Assembly: GCA_020740775.1 (NCBI GenBank)
Contig: JAHEWK010000004.1
Coordinates: forward strand, 1,488,001-1,552,000
Reading direction: 5' to 3'
Length of the DNA: 64,000 nucleotides
Origin: Ilyonectria destructans
Taxonomy: Eukaryota > Ascomycota > Sordariomycetes > Hypocreales > Nectriaceae
The notes under the pieces are model-generated. The model worked only from the letters and a program-made list of their open reading frames with translations, was not told the DNA's origin and searched no databases. A program made the position numbers and the translations under genes. How positions within the stretch are numbered: the first letter of the stretch is position 1; every line of letters starts with the position of its first letter. Of the stretch, positions 1-10,632 are shown one piece after another.

Positions 1-1113
1 CCCGCAGGGGCATCCGCAATCTCGTTCACCTGCTCGTTGGTCATCATGTCCGAGACGCGAACACCTCGGCTCGACATGAGGATGGTGTTCGGGCCGTGGA
101 ACTGCAGGAAGAGGCGATCGCCCCAGATCGTCCGCCGTGTCGTCGTTCGCAGGCTATAAAAGATGCGAGACGCAAACTTGTAGGCCGCCGAATTGCGAAT
201 CGTCTTCATGAATTCCGACTCCGGGATCCACTTGGTCAATGAGGGAACCTGGATGCGTAGGCTTGAGCTCTTGAACCGGAAGGGCTGAGGAGGATTCCTC
301 GACACAGAGTAGGCCACCACGCTACCGGGATGTGCCACAAACTCCTCGCCCTCCTGCAGGGTGAGCTTATAGATCTGTCCTGGCGCAGACAGAGCAGCTA
401 AGCCTCGACCAGTCAGGTGAGTGCTGCCCCAATGCGCCAACGACAAGCTCTTCTGGATTCTCGTCGATGGTGAGAGAGTGTGTCCCGTCCATGCCAGCAG
501 TGCATTCCGCTGTGAGATCATCCAATCGGTCGTGCCATCAAGATGCAGAACTGAGAATGAGGTCGTGGGCGACTTGGTTGAGATGAGGGCGGTGATTGGG
601 GCGGTGGCCGAGATTCGCTGGTAGAGGAAGGGCACTCCGAGGAGTGCTCGTGCGGTAGGGTTCAGAATCGAGAGTGTGGATTGGGCCTGCGAGCTCCAAA
701 GGTTAGATAGCTCCTCGCAGTAGTTTGGTGATCCGATTGCGTACATTTTCAGGCTTTCCAGCGACAGCAACCAAGGTGCCTCGTCTGGTATAGAGATTCT
801 GCGACGCCGAGAGCGACACAGAAAGCAGCGAGTACGGAGCACCGAGAACCTCGAATCGGGCATCTATAGCAACGTCCAGTTAGCCTCACGACAATCCTGC
901 AAGTCAATGGCAAGACGCAGGCATACCGGCGGAATCCCGCGAGCCGGCCGGAGCTCCAAAGGCATCCCCGCCGGCCTTGGGCGTGTCCGTGGTCGGCGCG
1001 GCGCTGATCTGGATGGCCCTGCACTGGCGACAGACGAATGCCGGCGCCGGGAGTGGCCGCAGCCGCAGCCGCAGGCCACGCGCCGTCTTTAGCAGTGGCG
1101 ATTGGCCTCGCAT
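1..1113 (-). CDS. AIM24: AIM24-like mitochondrial inner-membrane protein, partial (C-terminus beyond the window)
   Basis: Three exons on the minus strand, 1113-927, 863-745 and 686 to the window edge, joined by introns of 63 and 58 nt with GT..AG ends; about 330 residues are present and the C-terminus is cut off. The start at 1113 is preferred over an upstream in-frame ATG at 1236 because it opens with an Arg-rich, acid-poor stretch ([19 protein letters not shown]) typical of a mitochondrial presequence. The body reads [20 protein letters not shown], then [15 protein letters not shown] and a tail with [20 protein letters not shown], the pattern of fungal AIM24. In yeast, Aim24 is an inner-membrane protein affecting MICOS integrity and respiratory complexes. 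Divergent from the kinesin gene with a 437-bp shared promoter. Confidence 0.9.
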
Positions 1114-1550
1114 TGTGTCGAAATCGAGCTCGCGCGAGCTTCGTTGCTGCTGTGAAGCTGGCGGACGTGGGATGTCGGCTCGACGTTTCCGTTGGACGGC
1201 CCGAGATGCGCCAAAAAAGCGTGATGGCCGCTGCACGGCTTTTCCCGTGCTCCGACGTCACCATTGCTAGTGGTGAGCTACCTCCCTTACCTAAGCCCTC
1301 ACGTGCCGTTGCTGGGTCAACCGCGCTGTGTGTCGGTGTGCTTCGACGCTCCGCTAGCGCAAACCACCACCACAAACCCTTGGCTATGGCAAATCTACAA
1401 CAGCTCACTACTAGCTCACTACTCTACTAACCCAACAGACCTTCATGCGGCCGAATTGGTAGGCTGAGAGACCTTCGTTTCCTTGCGCTGCCGAACCCCC
1501 TTCTACGCTACTCCTGCCCCCCGTCGCCGTCCACCACTCAATCCTTCAGC
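1114..1550. promoter_or_regulatory. Shared promoter between AIM24 (-) and the kinesin gene (+)
   Basis: 437 bp between divergent start codons. It holds a CACGTG core near 1302 and a CT-rich leader just before the kinesin ATG. The open frames inside are not protein-like. Boundaries are inferred from the start codons only. Confidence 0.5.
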
Positions 1551-3731
1551 ATGTCTGTCCGCGTCGTCGCCCGAATTCGGCCGCTCCTCGAGAAAGAGCT
1601 CGACAAGGACGTGATTGTCCGCGCCGACAGTGTCGATCCCAGCAAACCTAATACGATTGTCAAGATCCCCAACCCCAAGAATGAGGCTGAGGAGTTTTCG
1701 TTCGCCTTCAATGGCGTCTACGACCAGTCCACCTCCCAGGAGACTCTGTTTACTTCAGAAGGTGCGCGCTGAGAGATTGAACCATCCATTGTAGTGTGTC
1801 GTGTGTTGACTTGAGCAGTGGCCCCGTATTTGAAATCCCTCTTCCAAGGAATCGATGTCACGCTCTTTGCCTACGGCGTCACTGGCACCGGCAAGACGCA
1901 CACGATGCGAGGCGGCCTGAAGCTGGCAGAGCGTGGGGTGATTCCCCGGCTGCTAAGCGGTGTGTTCCGGAGAGGCAAGAAGATCACGAAGGATTCGCAG
2001 GGCGAGACAACGGTGCAGGTCGCCTTGTCGTACTACGAAATCTACAACGACAAGGTCTTCGACCTGCTCGAGCCCCTCGAGAAGCGCACGCCTAGCGGAC
2101 TGCCTCTGCGCGCCGAGGCCAGTGGGAGGACCGTTGTTGTCGGGCTATCAGAACGATCGTGCGAGGACCTCAAAGACTTTGAGAAGCTGTACATCGAGGC
2201 GAACAACAACCGCATCACGGCCTCCACCAAGCTCAACGCTCACAGCAGTCGCAGTCATGCCATCCTCCGGGTCAAGGTGACGCAGACTACTGGAGACATG
2301 GTTCAAGAGAGTACCGCCTCAGCCATTGATCTTGCTGGATCCGAAGACAACCGTCGCACCGACAATGGCAAGGAGAGACTGGTGGAATCAGCTGCCATCA
2401 ACAAGAGTCTCTTCGTCCTCAGTCAATGCATCGATGCAATCTCCCGTGGGGACAAGAGGATACCGTATCGTGAGTCGAAGATGACGCGTATCTTGTCTCT
2501 GGGCCAGAACAAGGGCATAACCGTAATGATTCTGAACCTGGCCCCGCTGCGGAGCTACCACCTCGATACTCTGAGCAGTCTCAACGTCAGCTCTCGCGCG
2601 AAGCGAATCGAAGTCCGAGAAATTGAGAACGAAATCGTTTTCAAACAAGTTCCTAGAGCGAACTCGAACCTCTCAGGCCTGGCTGCTAGTCGACAAGCTC
2701 TTCGCCCTCTGAACAATGCCCACAACGTCCACAACGGCAACATCGCGGCCAAGGCTGCAGATGCCAAGACTGCGGATGTTAGCAAGCCCGTCAAGGCATT
2801 CAGCGTCTTTACGGACAAGACGAAGCCGACGCTCGCTACACGACCCATCGCCAACTCTGGCCTGGTTCGTCGATCAAACTCGAACAAGCGACCCTCTGAG
2901 AATGAGTTTATCGCAAGACCGAGCAAGATCTCAAGACCTCCTGCCGTAGCATCTGTCACGGTGTCTGCGGCGCAGATTGAGGCCATGGTTGAGAAGAAGG
3001 TCAGCGAGGTTCTGGCTGCTCGGATGGCAGCTGAGAAGGCCTCGCAGCCGGTCCAAGTGCAGGCCCAGCCTGATCTCAGCGAAGCTGTGCAACGGCGGTT
3101 GGATGCTCTTGAGAAGCGCATTGACAGCGATGAGTGGCGTGACGATTCCAAGTCGGATGGCTTGAGGTTCCTGCTGGCTGCCCGGCAAAGCAAGGAGCGA
3201 GGCGATGATGCGGCAGCGCTGAAGATGTACGAGATGGCCTTGCCGTACTTCCCTGGCCAAGCCAAGCTTCTGAGCAAGATCGAGAGGTTGAGAACGCGCA
3301 TAAATGGGTCCAATGGCGGCTCTGAGCATCGCAACTCCCCTCGAGTAGATAAGAAGAAGCGACGCGCAGTCTACGAGGATGAGGAGGGCGACTACCAAGA
3401 TGGCGATGTTGACGAGGAGTCTTTCGTGCAACCCGCTCCCAAGGCCAAGTCCCGGAAGCTCAAGGCCAAGGTTCTCAATGTCCTTCCGGACCACGACGGC
3501 CCTGCGTCACCACGAACGCAGCAACTCCTCGACATTGTCAACTCGCGCGACTTGGAGCAGATCCGCGGGCTCGTCGGCTTCGGTGCCAAGAAGGCCCGGG
3601 ACCTCATTGACTATCTAGAGCTCGAGAGGTTCGATGACGCTAGCAGCGTCGAGAGCCTTGCGCAGCTTCGTAGCTTCCCGGGCATGGGGAGCCGAACCGT
3701 TGAGAAGGCGTATGACGGTTTGGTAGTGTAA
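1551..3731 (+). CDS. Kinesin-10 (KIF22/Kid-like) chromosomal kinesin with C-terminal helix-hairpin-helix
   Basis: Two exons, 1551-1761 and 1819-3731 (57-nt intron), encode 707 residues. The N-terminal motor has P-loop GVTGTGKT (about 90-97), switch I region SSRSHA, switch II DLAGSE and the NKSL/YRESKMTR motifs, so ATPase and microtubule binding should be intact. Then come a Ser/Pro/Lys-rich linker, a helical segment with coiled-coil and TPR-like character (roughly 450-560), an acidic/basic patch, and a C-terminal tandem helix-hairpin-helix (VGFGAKKARDLIDYL and FPGMGSRTVEKAYDGL). N-terminal motor plus HhH tail is the signature of kinesin-10 proteins, which bind chromatin and produce the polar ejection force in animals. 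The fungal role is inferred. Confidence 0.88.
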
Positions 3732-4245
3732 GGTGATGGTTTGTTGGTATTAGATGTGGCTTCGGTTCGGCATAATACCCTGGTCCGTTGGTTGGTCTGG
3801 CAAAGGCGTTTTTGGTGATACAGTGGGTTTTGAATCGGTTGCATTGGGTGGCGTTTATATATGAGCAGTGAGGATGCAATTTATGCATCGTGGTGAAGAT
3901 TCTATCCGTTAATTGAATTACGTGTTCGTTTTCACTGGTGTTGAATGAACTCCTAAATGTCAGGCGTGATGTCTGATAATATTTCTAGAATGAGGCTAGG
4001 GTAAGCTTCACTCTTGGAGTCACGTTTCTCTCTAACGCGCGAACATCGATGGAAGCATGGGTTTCTTTTATGAGACTAAAGTTAACTACAGCGTGTAGTC
4101 TCTAAAATCAAACTCCATTTCCATTACGGCCGAATGCTCGTGACCGTGATGTTGAAATCGGGCTTCGCACATTGTTACTGTTGAAGGAAGCCGACCTCAC
4201 AACTGTCACAAACCACCCCGTTTGCTCTTCTTCCCTTGTCCCTAC
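3732..4245. other. Intergenic, 3' of the kinesin gene
   Basis: 514 bp between two genes ending toward each other; A/T-rich 3'-UTR-like sequence. No gene or repeat seen. Confidence 0.5.
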
Positions 4246-4896
4246 CTATTTTCGCTTCTGCCCCTTCTCCTTCTTCCCCGCCTTTCCCTTCCCCTTCCCC
4301 TTCCCCTTCCCCTTTCCCTCCTTTTCTTTGTGCATGCGCATGGGCGATTTCCCTTTCTTCTTCTTCGCGTTATCATCTGACGACTCATTTGCAGGTGCGG
4401 AACCCGTATCATCGTTGCCATAACCAGATTTCTCATCACTGTGTTTATCCTCCTCCTCGCCGTTGCCCGAATTTGTAGGGTATTCATCTTCAGATTCAGA
4501 ATCTGAAAACTCAGAGTCAGACATTTCGAGACCGCCTTGGCGGCCGTCAACCATGTCTGCTCGGACTTCGTCCTCGAGTGCGATGCTCGCCTCGCCTACT
4601 CCTTGGTGCGTTTCCTTGAGGTAGGAATCGAATTGTTTCACAAAATTACCAACGATGCGAAACTCCCTCTTGCTAACGACCGGATTGGACCTCTTGCTCT
4701 TGGTGTGGCTTGCGTTGAATACCGCAAGCGCCAGCGCCGACTGAAAGGCATTGCGAATCTGGCGGCCGTTCCAGTTTAGCTGCTTGAAGTTAGTTTTGGC
4801 GAATGAGAGAATGCTTCTCTTTCGAATGACGAGACATGAAGACCTCCATGGGGGCAATTCGGGGCTTTTTCCGGATGGCTGGCGAGAACATGCCAA
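4246..4896 (-). pseudogene. Truncated C-terminal tail of a fungal AAA-ATPase
   Basis: A single minus-strand open frame of 216 codons. From about residue 25 it reads as the extreme C-terminus of a large family of fungal AAA+ ATPases: SILSFAKTNFKQLNWNGRQI followed by RNAFQSALALA, then an EFRIVGNFVKQFDSYLKETH-like helix, an acidic DSEFSDSESEDE patch and a KGKGKGKGKGK tail. Walker A, Walker B, sensor 1 and the arginine finger should lie upstream but are absent; beyond about 4835 the opposite strand carries a different gene. The first residues (from 4896) lack family similarity. It is therefore read as a 3' fragment left by rearrangement. A short expressed protein cannot be excluded, since the frame is still open. 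Confidence 0.6.
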
Positions 4897-6734
4897 TACT
4901 CAAGCAGCTACTTCAGTTTGCCCCAAGCGACACATACGGTACAATTATTTTCGCCAGTCTGTCAATGATTCTTACGGTCCGTGGTCCCAGCCGGTGGTCA
5001 CCGAACAGCTGTACAGACGAGGTGACTGACGAGTCACATCCTAGGGCATCGATCGAGCACGAGGTCTTCGTGAAGAAATTGCCATGGCAGTTGCGGATAT
5101 CCCAACGAAACTTGAGAGCGCACAGCTATTATTGGAGGCGCACCACGATTCTCCAAGGATACACACCCTCACAGATTCAGTGTTCCTTGCTGTGTTTTCT
5201 CTTTTACACGAAATTGTCAAAGAGCTCAACAAGAGGAACTTGGCTAGTATTTTCCACTCGTCAAGCCGGTACAAATACCCGGACAGGGCGCTAATTCTTT
5301 GTTCTTTGATAGAAAAGGCACTCCAGATATGCTTTAAAGGAAGCGACTACGGCCAGGAAGTGAGCAACGCAATTACAAATTTGGACACAAAAATCGCGGC
5401 ATTCAAAGAAGGAGTAGCAATTTCCTCCGCTGAGAAACTCGGTCAAATCTATCGACTTGTAGATTTGGGTCGTACCGAGGCCCAACAAGGATTCGCAGGT
5501 GAGGTCTCACATTTCGCAAGAGAGGTCTCTATCAACTCACATGCATTCAGAACTACGTTCAAACAATCAGATGATCCAGCAGACAGTCCCAGACATGGCT
5601 CGTGAGCAATTCAATCCCAACCCCAATTGCTGATCCTCTGGGAAATATCATGGAAGCTAACTTTTATCAGATGGTACCGTCCGAGCCGAGGCTCATCAAT
5701 CTCAATTTCCCACCGCATCATCACTAGATCCTGGCATGCGAAGCCACAACAGCGCCAGGTCTGAGCTTGAGATATCCGAACTTGTTCAAGAGATGTTTGA
5801 GGGAATGGATCCCACAGCGCCTTCACGTGACATCGAGAAGAGCCTTTTCAGCTTCGCACAGCTTTCAACCGAGGAAAAGGATAAGGTGAAGTACATAGTT
5901 TTATCGGAAAAGGTGAAGACTTTGCGACGTGGCAGAAAAACACAAGCGCTGCTTGTTAAACCACATTTGCGCCCGGAGCACATCAACAACCCGATCACTT
6001 TGGCAGCCTCGCTTATGGCCAAGGGTATGAAGGCCTATCATACCAAGCCGATTGTGCTATCCTTCCACGGCAGGGTTCGGTTTTTGGGTTGGTTCCCGGA
6101 CAGAGAAAAGGAGGTGTCACGCCCGCAGGAGATGTTGAATTTCATCAACCTGCAGCTGGTAACGCAGGTGCTGCGGAGGAATGGAGACAGAAATATCCCT
6201 CTGTTGAATGACAAAACGCAACGCCTTCGGTGCCAAAAAGAAGTGTCTATGGGAATCCAGCTTTTTAGAGAGACTCTCAACACACTCTCGGGTGAGGAAA
6301 ACGTCTTCATCATCATTGAATCGCCACCGATCATGATGAGATGCCGGAGGGAGCTGGAAATGGTACTGAAAGGGTTGGCCACGGCAACCTCTGATACGGA
6401 TGTTGTGGTCAAGTTCATTTTTCTGAGCACATACCGCTCCATAAAGTCTGTCTTTGAGGACCATGACTGCATGGAACTGTACGTGAGAGAACATCTCGGG
6501 GGATTCAGACGGGGCGAACGCCTTTCAACACTCGAACAAAAGTTCTCCGAGCTTGACGTTGAGGATGAAAGGCCCCAGCATTCGGAGCTACTCCAGCACA
6601 GCAACCATAGAGGTGACTTTTTTAATGACTCGGAATTCTCAGACTCAGACTCGGACTCGGACTCGGACTCTGACGACGACATGGGCTCGGATAACGACGA
6701 TTCGGATGCTGCCTCTGGCGGCGAGGACTCATAG
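4836..6734 (+). CDS. Lineage-specific STAND/NACHT-like protein with degenerate NTPase core and acidic tail
   Basis: Four exons, 4836-4976, 5045-5498, 5551-5601 and 5671-6734, give 569 residues. All junction phases agree, and the introns (68, 52, 69 nt) end in tag or cag. The N-terminal about 190 residues are helical and resemble the N-terminal domain that precedes NACHT modules in many fungal STAND proteins (LQFAPSDTYGTIIFASLSMI, ADIPTKLESAQLLLEAH). The middle has strand-like hydrophobic blocks (PIVLSFHGRVRFLGWF, NVFIIIESPP, VVVKFIFLSTYRS) where a P-loop, Walker B and sensor would sit, but no GxxxxGK[ST] is visible. The tail is Asp/Ser-rich with (DS)n from GACTCG repeats. The start is uncertain: the first exon overlaps the AAA fragment on the other strand. 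Function unknown. Confidence 0.6.
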
Positions 6735-8209
6735 AGAAGCCGAGTGCTTCGATTCGTTTTCCTTTGTTTGGGACAGTGATTGTTTTCGATGTAATCAATA
6801 GACGTGTACCTAGCATGCGCACACAGTCTGACGTACATGGTGAGGCACACGGTCTACTTTTGTTATTAAATCTAATTCTGACCTAATGAATGAAATAAAT
6901 TTCCGTCTTTAGGGATGAACACTAAGGATAAGTCTTGTAAAGAGTCAATTCCTAAACTCCTGTATTGGGTGCATTGTTGATAATTATTATTTAAAAAAAA
7001 GGCACTGCTGTTTATTGCGATGAAACCTTTTCCAAACTTCATTTAATCCCCGAACCGGCATGATGACGCAGAACGGTTAACAATGTTCAGGAAATCATGT
7101 CATAGCAATGCACATGTATTCTTTTCTTGGCCGACCCGGAGTGGCTGAGACTTGCGGCGAGGAGCAAGACCCTTCACGGGCGTCCAGATTCTGCTGGGGC
7201 ACGGCTTTGTCTTAACTTGGGCCTCCCATTGTCTCACGTATGGTGTTCGGCTATGCTTTCTTTTGCCGCTCGACGGCGGTTGTGCTAATTAAAGGGCTTT
7301 CTTGATTGGAAAACCGCCCGTTTTGGCTGCTGCGGCCCATTCCCTTGCAAATTAGTTTGAATCAAGGTTCGATCTTTGGCGGCCGACGGTTGGACGTCGT
7401 CGATTTCGCGCCGTGGGGTTGAACCTGAAACGACAGCTTGCCGATCCTCCGTCACGAGATGTGTTTGCATAAAGTACACACTAGGGCTGTTGACGATCGG
7501 GGCGTCGGCAGTGCGTAAGCTGCGGTCTGGATTGTCTCAAGTGTTGACGACAGTTGAATCTGCATGATCATCTACCCGGATTGCCGGAGCATCGCTGCAA
7601 GTCACGAAACACATCAATGGAGAGACAGTGGCTGAGGTGGTAATTGCTTTTGTAATGGCCCATTCCTATGAACCGCCTGCAATTGCTATGTACAGGAGCA
7701 GCGCCCGACAGTCGCCCGCCAGCTCTAGAAGGTAGAATAATCATAGAAAAAAGGTAAAGCAGAACGGTTAAAAAAAAATCAACGCCATAAAGAAATTAGT
7801 TCGGTGTCCACCGACGGCGCGTCCAAGTGTATGCTCTAAAAGGCCCCCCAGGTTGTCCAATGCTGTCGCCTGGATATAAACCAAAAAAAATCGGGGGGAG
7901 AGACGGGACGGGGAAAAGCGTAGCCAAGAAGGTGAGAATTCGTCAAAAGACGCCGCCCGACGGCCTTGTGCAGTCGAGGGGAGACTTCGTCATCAGTGAG
8001 CCCGAATGGTATCCGTCCATCAATCAATCAATCCATCCATCCAGCTCATATGCTACGTGCATGCTTACGCCTGCGCCTACTCCACGCCTGGGCCGTCGCG
8101 CCGAGTCCGTGAATCGTACAGATGCCGTGCGCCGTGTGACGGGACTGCTGTATTTTTTCTTTTGTTTTCTTTTTTATTTAGATTTCTTGTTCGTCTCTGT
8201 GCTGGTCGC
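6735..8209. other. Intergenic, 1.5 kb
   Basis: Low-coding sequence with A-runs (near 6991 and 7770) and a simple (CAAT)n/(CATC)n tract around 8018-8040. No supported gene, tRNA or transposon seen. Confidence 0.5.
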
Positions 8210-8617
8210 TCATCGGATCATGCTTGCGCGGCGCTCCTTGACTGTGGGCAGCTCCTTGCTGCTGTTGCCGTAGTTGCCGCCGAAGTGGGGGATGGAGCTG
8301 AAGCGGTTCAACCGCTTGCGCTCGCGGTCGGTGGGCTGCTTCTCGGCGGGAGAGGCCATCTCGGCGATGTGGTCCGGTAGAGGGCCGGGGATGATGGCGG
8401 TGCTGGTGACGACAGCCTTCTCGCCGTGGAGGGCGTCGACGGTGGAGGAGCCCGTGGAGGAGCCGGTGCTGGTGGGAGTCTGGTAGACGTACTCGCCATC
8501 CACGTAGACGGCGTTGGAGACAAAGGTGGAGCGACGATGGCGGCGGCGGGTGTAGCGCTGCTCAAGGCGGAAGAGCTCCAGCTTGGCCTGGATCTTGTCC
8601 ATAAGACTCTTGCCCAT
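8210..8617 (-). CDS. Small basic protein of unknown function (135 aa)
   Basis: Single exon, ATG at 8617, stop at 8210. The N-terminus MGKSLMDKIQAKLELFRLEQ is an amphipathic helix followed by a strongly basic stretch (RYTRRRHRRSTF), then a YVDGEYVYQTP motif, a Ser/Thr/Gly-rich linker and a basic C-terminus (TDRERKRLNRFSS, VKERRASMIR). No enzyme domain, signal peptide or membrane segment is seen. Composition and frame clarity (Asp/Glu/Arg/Leu helices, no stops) suggest a real gene, and I believe similar short proteins occur in other Sordariomycetes. The upstream region is CT-rich on this strand, consistent with a long leader. No function is proposed. Confidence 0.65.
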   Translation of the reverse strand: MGKSLMDKIQAKLELFRLEQRYTRRRHRRSTFVSNAVYVDGEYVYQTPTSTGSSTGSSTVDALHGEKAVVTSTAIIPGPLPDHIAEMASPAEKQPTDRERKRLNRFSSIPHFGGNYGNSSKELPTVKERRASMIR

Positions 8618-10590
8618 GATTGCGGTGGTGGGTGGGTGGGTGGTAGGTTGGTGTTTGTTGAGATGTTATTAGAGCTTCTCGTTGGAGGTCGGCAACGAGA
8701 TGCGCGTCGAGACGAGCTGCGTATCGCGTAGGAGCAGGAGTAGGAGGTTGATGGCGATGTTGAGGAAGGTGGTAGGATCTCGCACTCAATGCAGATCGTC
8801 TTGTTTCTTTTGTCTCGGGATGTGTGTCTTGTCTCGTCGCTGGGGGGGAGAGTAAAGGGGGGCGGGAAGATGTGCTTGACGGTTTCACGCGCGGGAGGTT
8901 GGAGGAGTCGTAATTGGCGAGGCGATTATAAAAGGAGAGTCGAGGACGCAGATGCAGAAGAAGGGAATCACCTGGAAGTCCGTTCTTGATCGTCCGAGGA
9001 AGGGATTCAAACGAATGAGGGAAGCGGGTGGGAGATGGGGGGTAGAAGAAGGGCAGCGGAGGATGATGGGGATGGCTGGGTGGAAGGGGTTGAAGAAAGC
9101 CGACCACCAGAAGGGACTGGCGCCGGGGAGTGATAAGGCCTGGAGGAGTGTTGGGTAGCCTGTAGGTACCTGCTGTAGGTACCTCCCAGAGGGGACCTAA
9201 GAACCTGGTCGACTCGCCGTGATATCTTCCATGTTAGGGGGGAGGCGAATGGGTGTAGCCAGGTCGCCAGGTACCTGCTAGGGTGGGCTAGGGGAGCCAG
9301 GAACGCGAGCCCAGTGGCGGTCCAGTGGCGGCCCAGGGCCCCGGCCACTGAACGGGCAATGGTGTTCTGCAGTGGGAGCCATGGCGCTGGAGGCGTTTTC
9401 CTCGTCCCAACAGTCGCCCCCCGAATGCGGGCCTTCTGGTGGGCTACCGGGGGGCACGACTGGGGTCGCTGAGTGGACGGTCCAGGGGGAACAGCCCGCT
9501 AAACGCACAGGGCAATTCCCACTTGGGTCGCTCGGCGGCCCCCATACCGGACACCCGCCCACGCCCGCAGGCTTCGGCCCTCCCCTGGCACGCCCCAGGC
9601 GCAACGCCTACGCCTAAACTAAAGCCTACTGGCCACCTGCTCATGGCGGCGCTGGGAGCATGGCCTGGCGCACCGAAACAATTCAGACTCGACTCGACAC
9701 CTGCAGAGGTCCATTCGGGATGGGATGGCCTGGCAGGTCGGCGGCATGGCATTGGTTCGTCAGTGACAGGCCCGTGTTTGGCTCTAGAACGTCTCCATGG
9801 AACCCCTTGAGCGCGTTCGCTTTTGCTCATGCAGCGAGCATGCCCGTTCGCTCAGGCTTCATCAGTGCTCCTCGACGCCTCTGCCGTGCCGCGTCCAGGT
9901 CAATCACGTCACAAAAACGCCGTTGCGCCATGGTGAAAAAGCCCGCGAGCCAGAGTCGGATGCCATGTATTTCAATCCATCTGCCATCTATGCCAATCCA
10001 TCTCCATCTATCCCAATTAAAACCCGCGTCCAAGCTCGGCTCGTAACAAGCAGTCAAGACCACCTGCGCTCGCTTGCCGGCCCGGGCTTCTTCCAGGCTC
10101 TTTGCTCAATCTCGTATGGCCTTGACTAAAAACCCACCCCAAATCACACGGGCAAGCTGCTAATAATTGCTAGGTTAATGCTCGCGAGCAACTCCCCACC
10201 GGCTCACATCATGGACACGCGTGGCAATTAAACCCGACGCGGCATAGCACGAGTCGCTAGCCAACGGCTGGGCGCAGCAGTGGGCTCTTGCGGTTCCTGT
10301 GCGTTCCAGCCCCGGGGGGTCCAGGTGCCATGGTTGCATTTCTGCCAGGGCCCTCGCGAGGTGGCCAAGGTTTTGCAGCCTTCTTCTTCCAGGGGGAGAC
10401 GCTGGGAGATGCTTGTAGATGCTGGGGGGACGCTTTGGCGAAGCCGCGAAGGGGGGCAGCGCAGGCCTTCTTGACATGGTCGGTCCAGCCCGCTGCGGCC
10501 ATTGTCCGCGCCAGGAGGGTTAGTGGGCGGGCTGGTGTTGGCGGGTCGACGCAGGGGGCAGAAGAGTGCTGGGAGTTTGCATTGATTGTC

Positions 10591-10632
10591 ATGGTTTGGC
10601 AGTCCATCGACATGGTTTGGCAGTCCATCGAC
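10591..10632 (+). repeat. Perfect 21-bp tandem duplication
   Basis: Two identical head-to-tail copies of a 21-nt unit beginning ATGGTTTGGCAGTCCATCG, at 10591-10611 and 10612-10632, in non-coding sequence. Looks like a recent slippage or duplication event. Confidence 0.95.

Noticed and set aside
749..1408. Long minus-strand open frames overlapping the AIM24 5' region
   Set aside because: They run through the introns and promoter of AIM24; only the 1113-start exon shows presequence character and correct splice phase.
2555..3494. Minus-strand frames of 187-259 codons under the kinesin gene
   Set aside because: Antisense shadows of a well-supported coding exon; composition rich in Arg/Leu/Ser with no domain.
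8018..8045. (CAAT)n/(CATC)n simple repeat considered as a CRISPR-like or structural array
   Set aside because: Units are 4 bp with no spacers; a plain microsatellite.
9280..9660. GC-rich block open in several frames, considered as a gene or rDNA fragment
   Set aside because: Openness follows from high GC; no domain, splice signals or rRNA similarity recognised.
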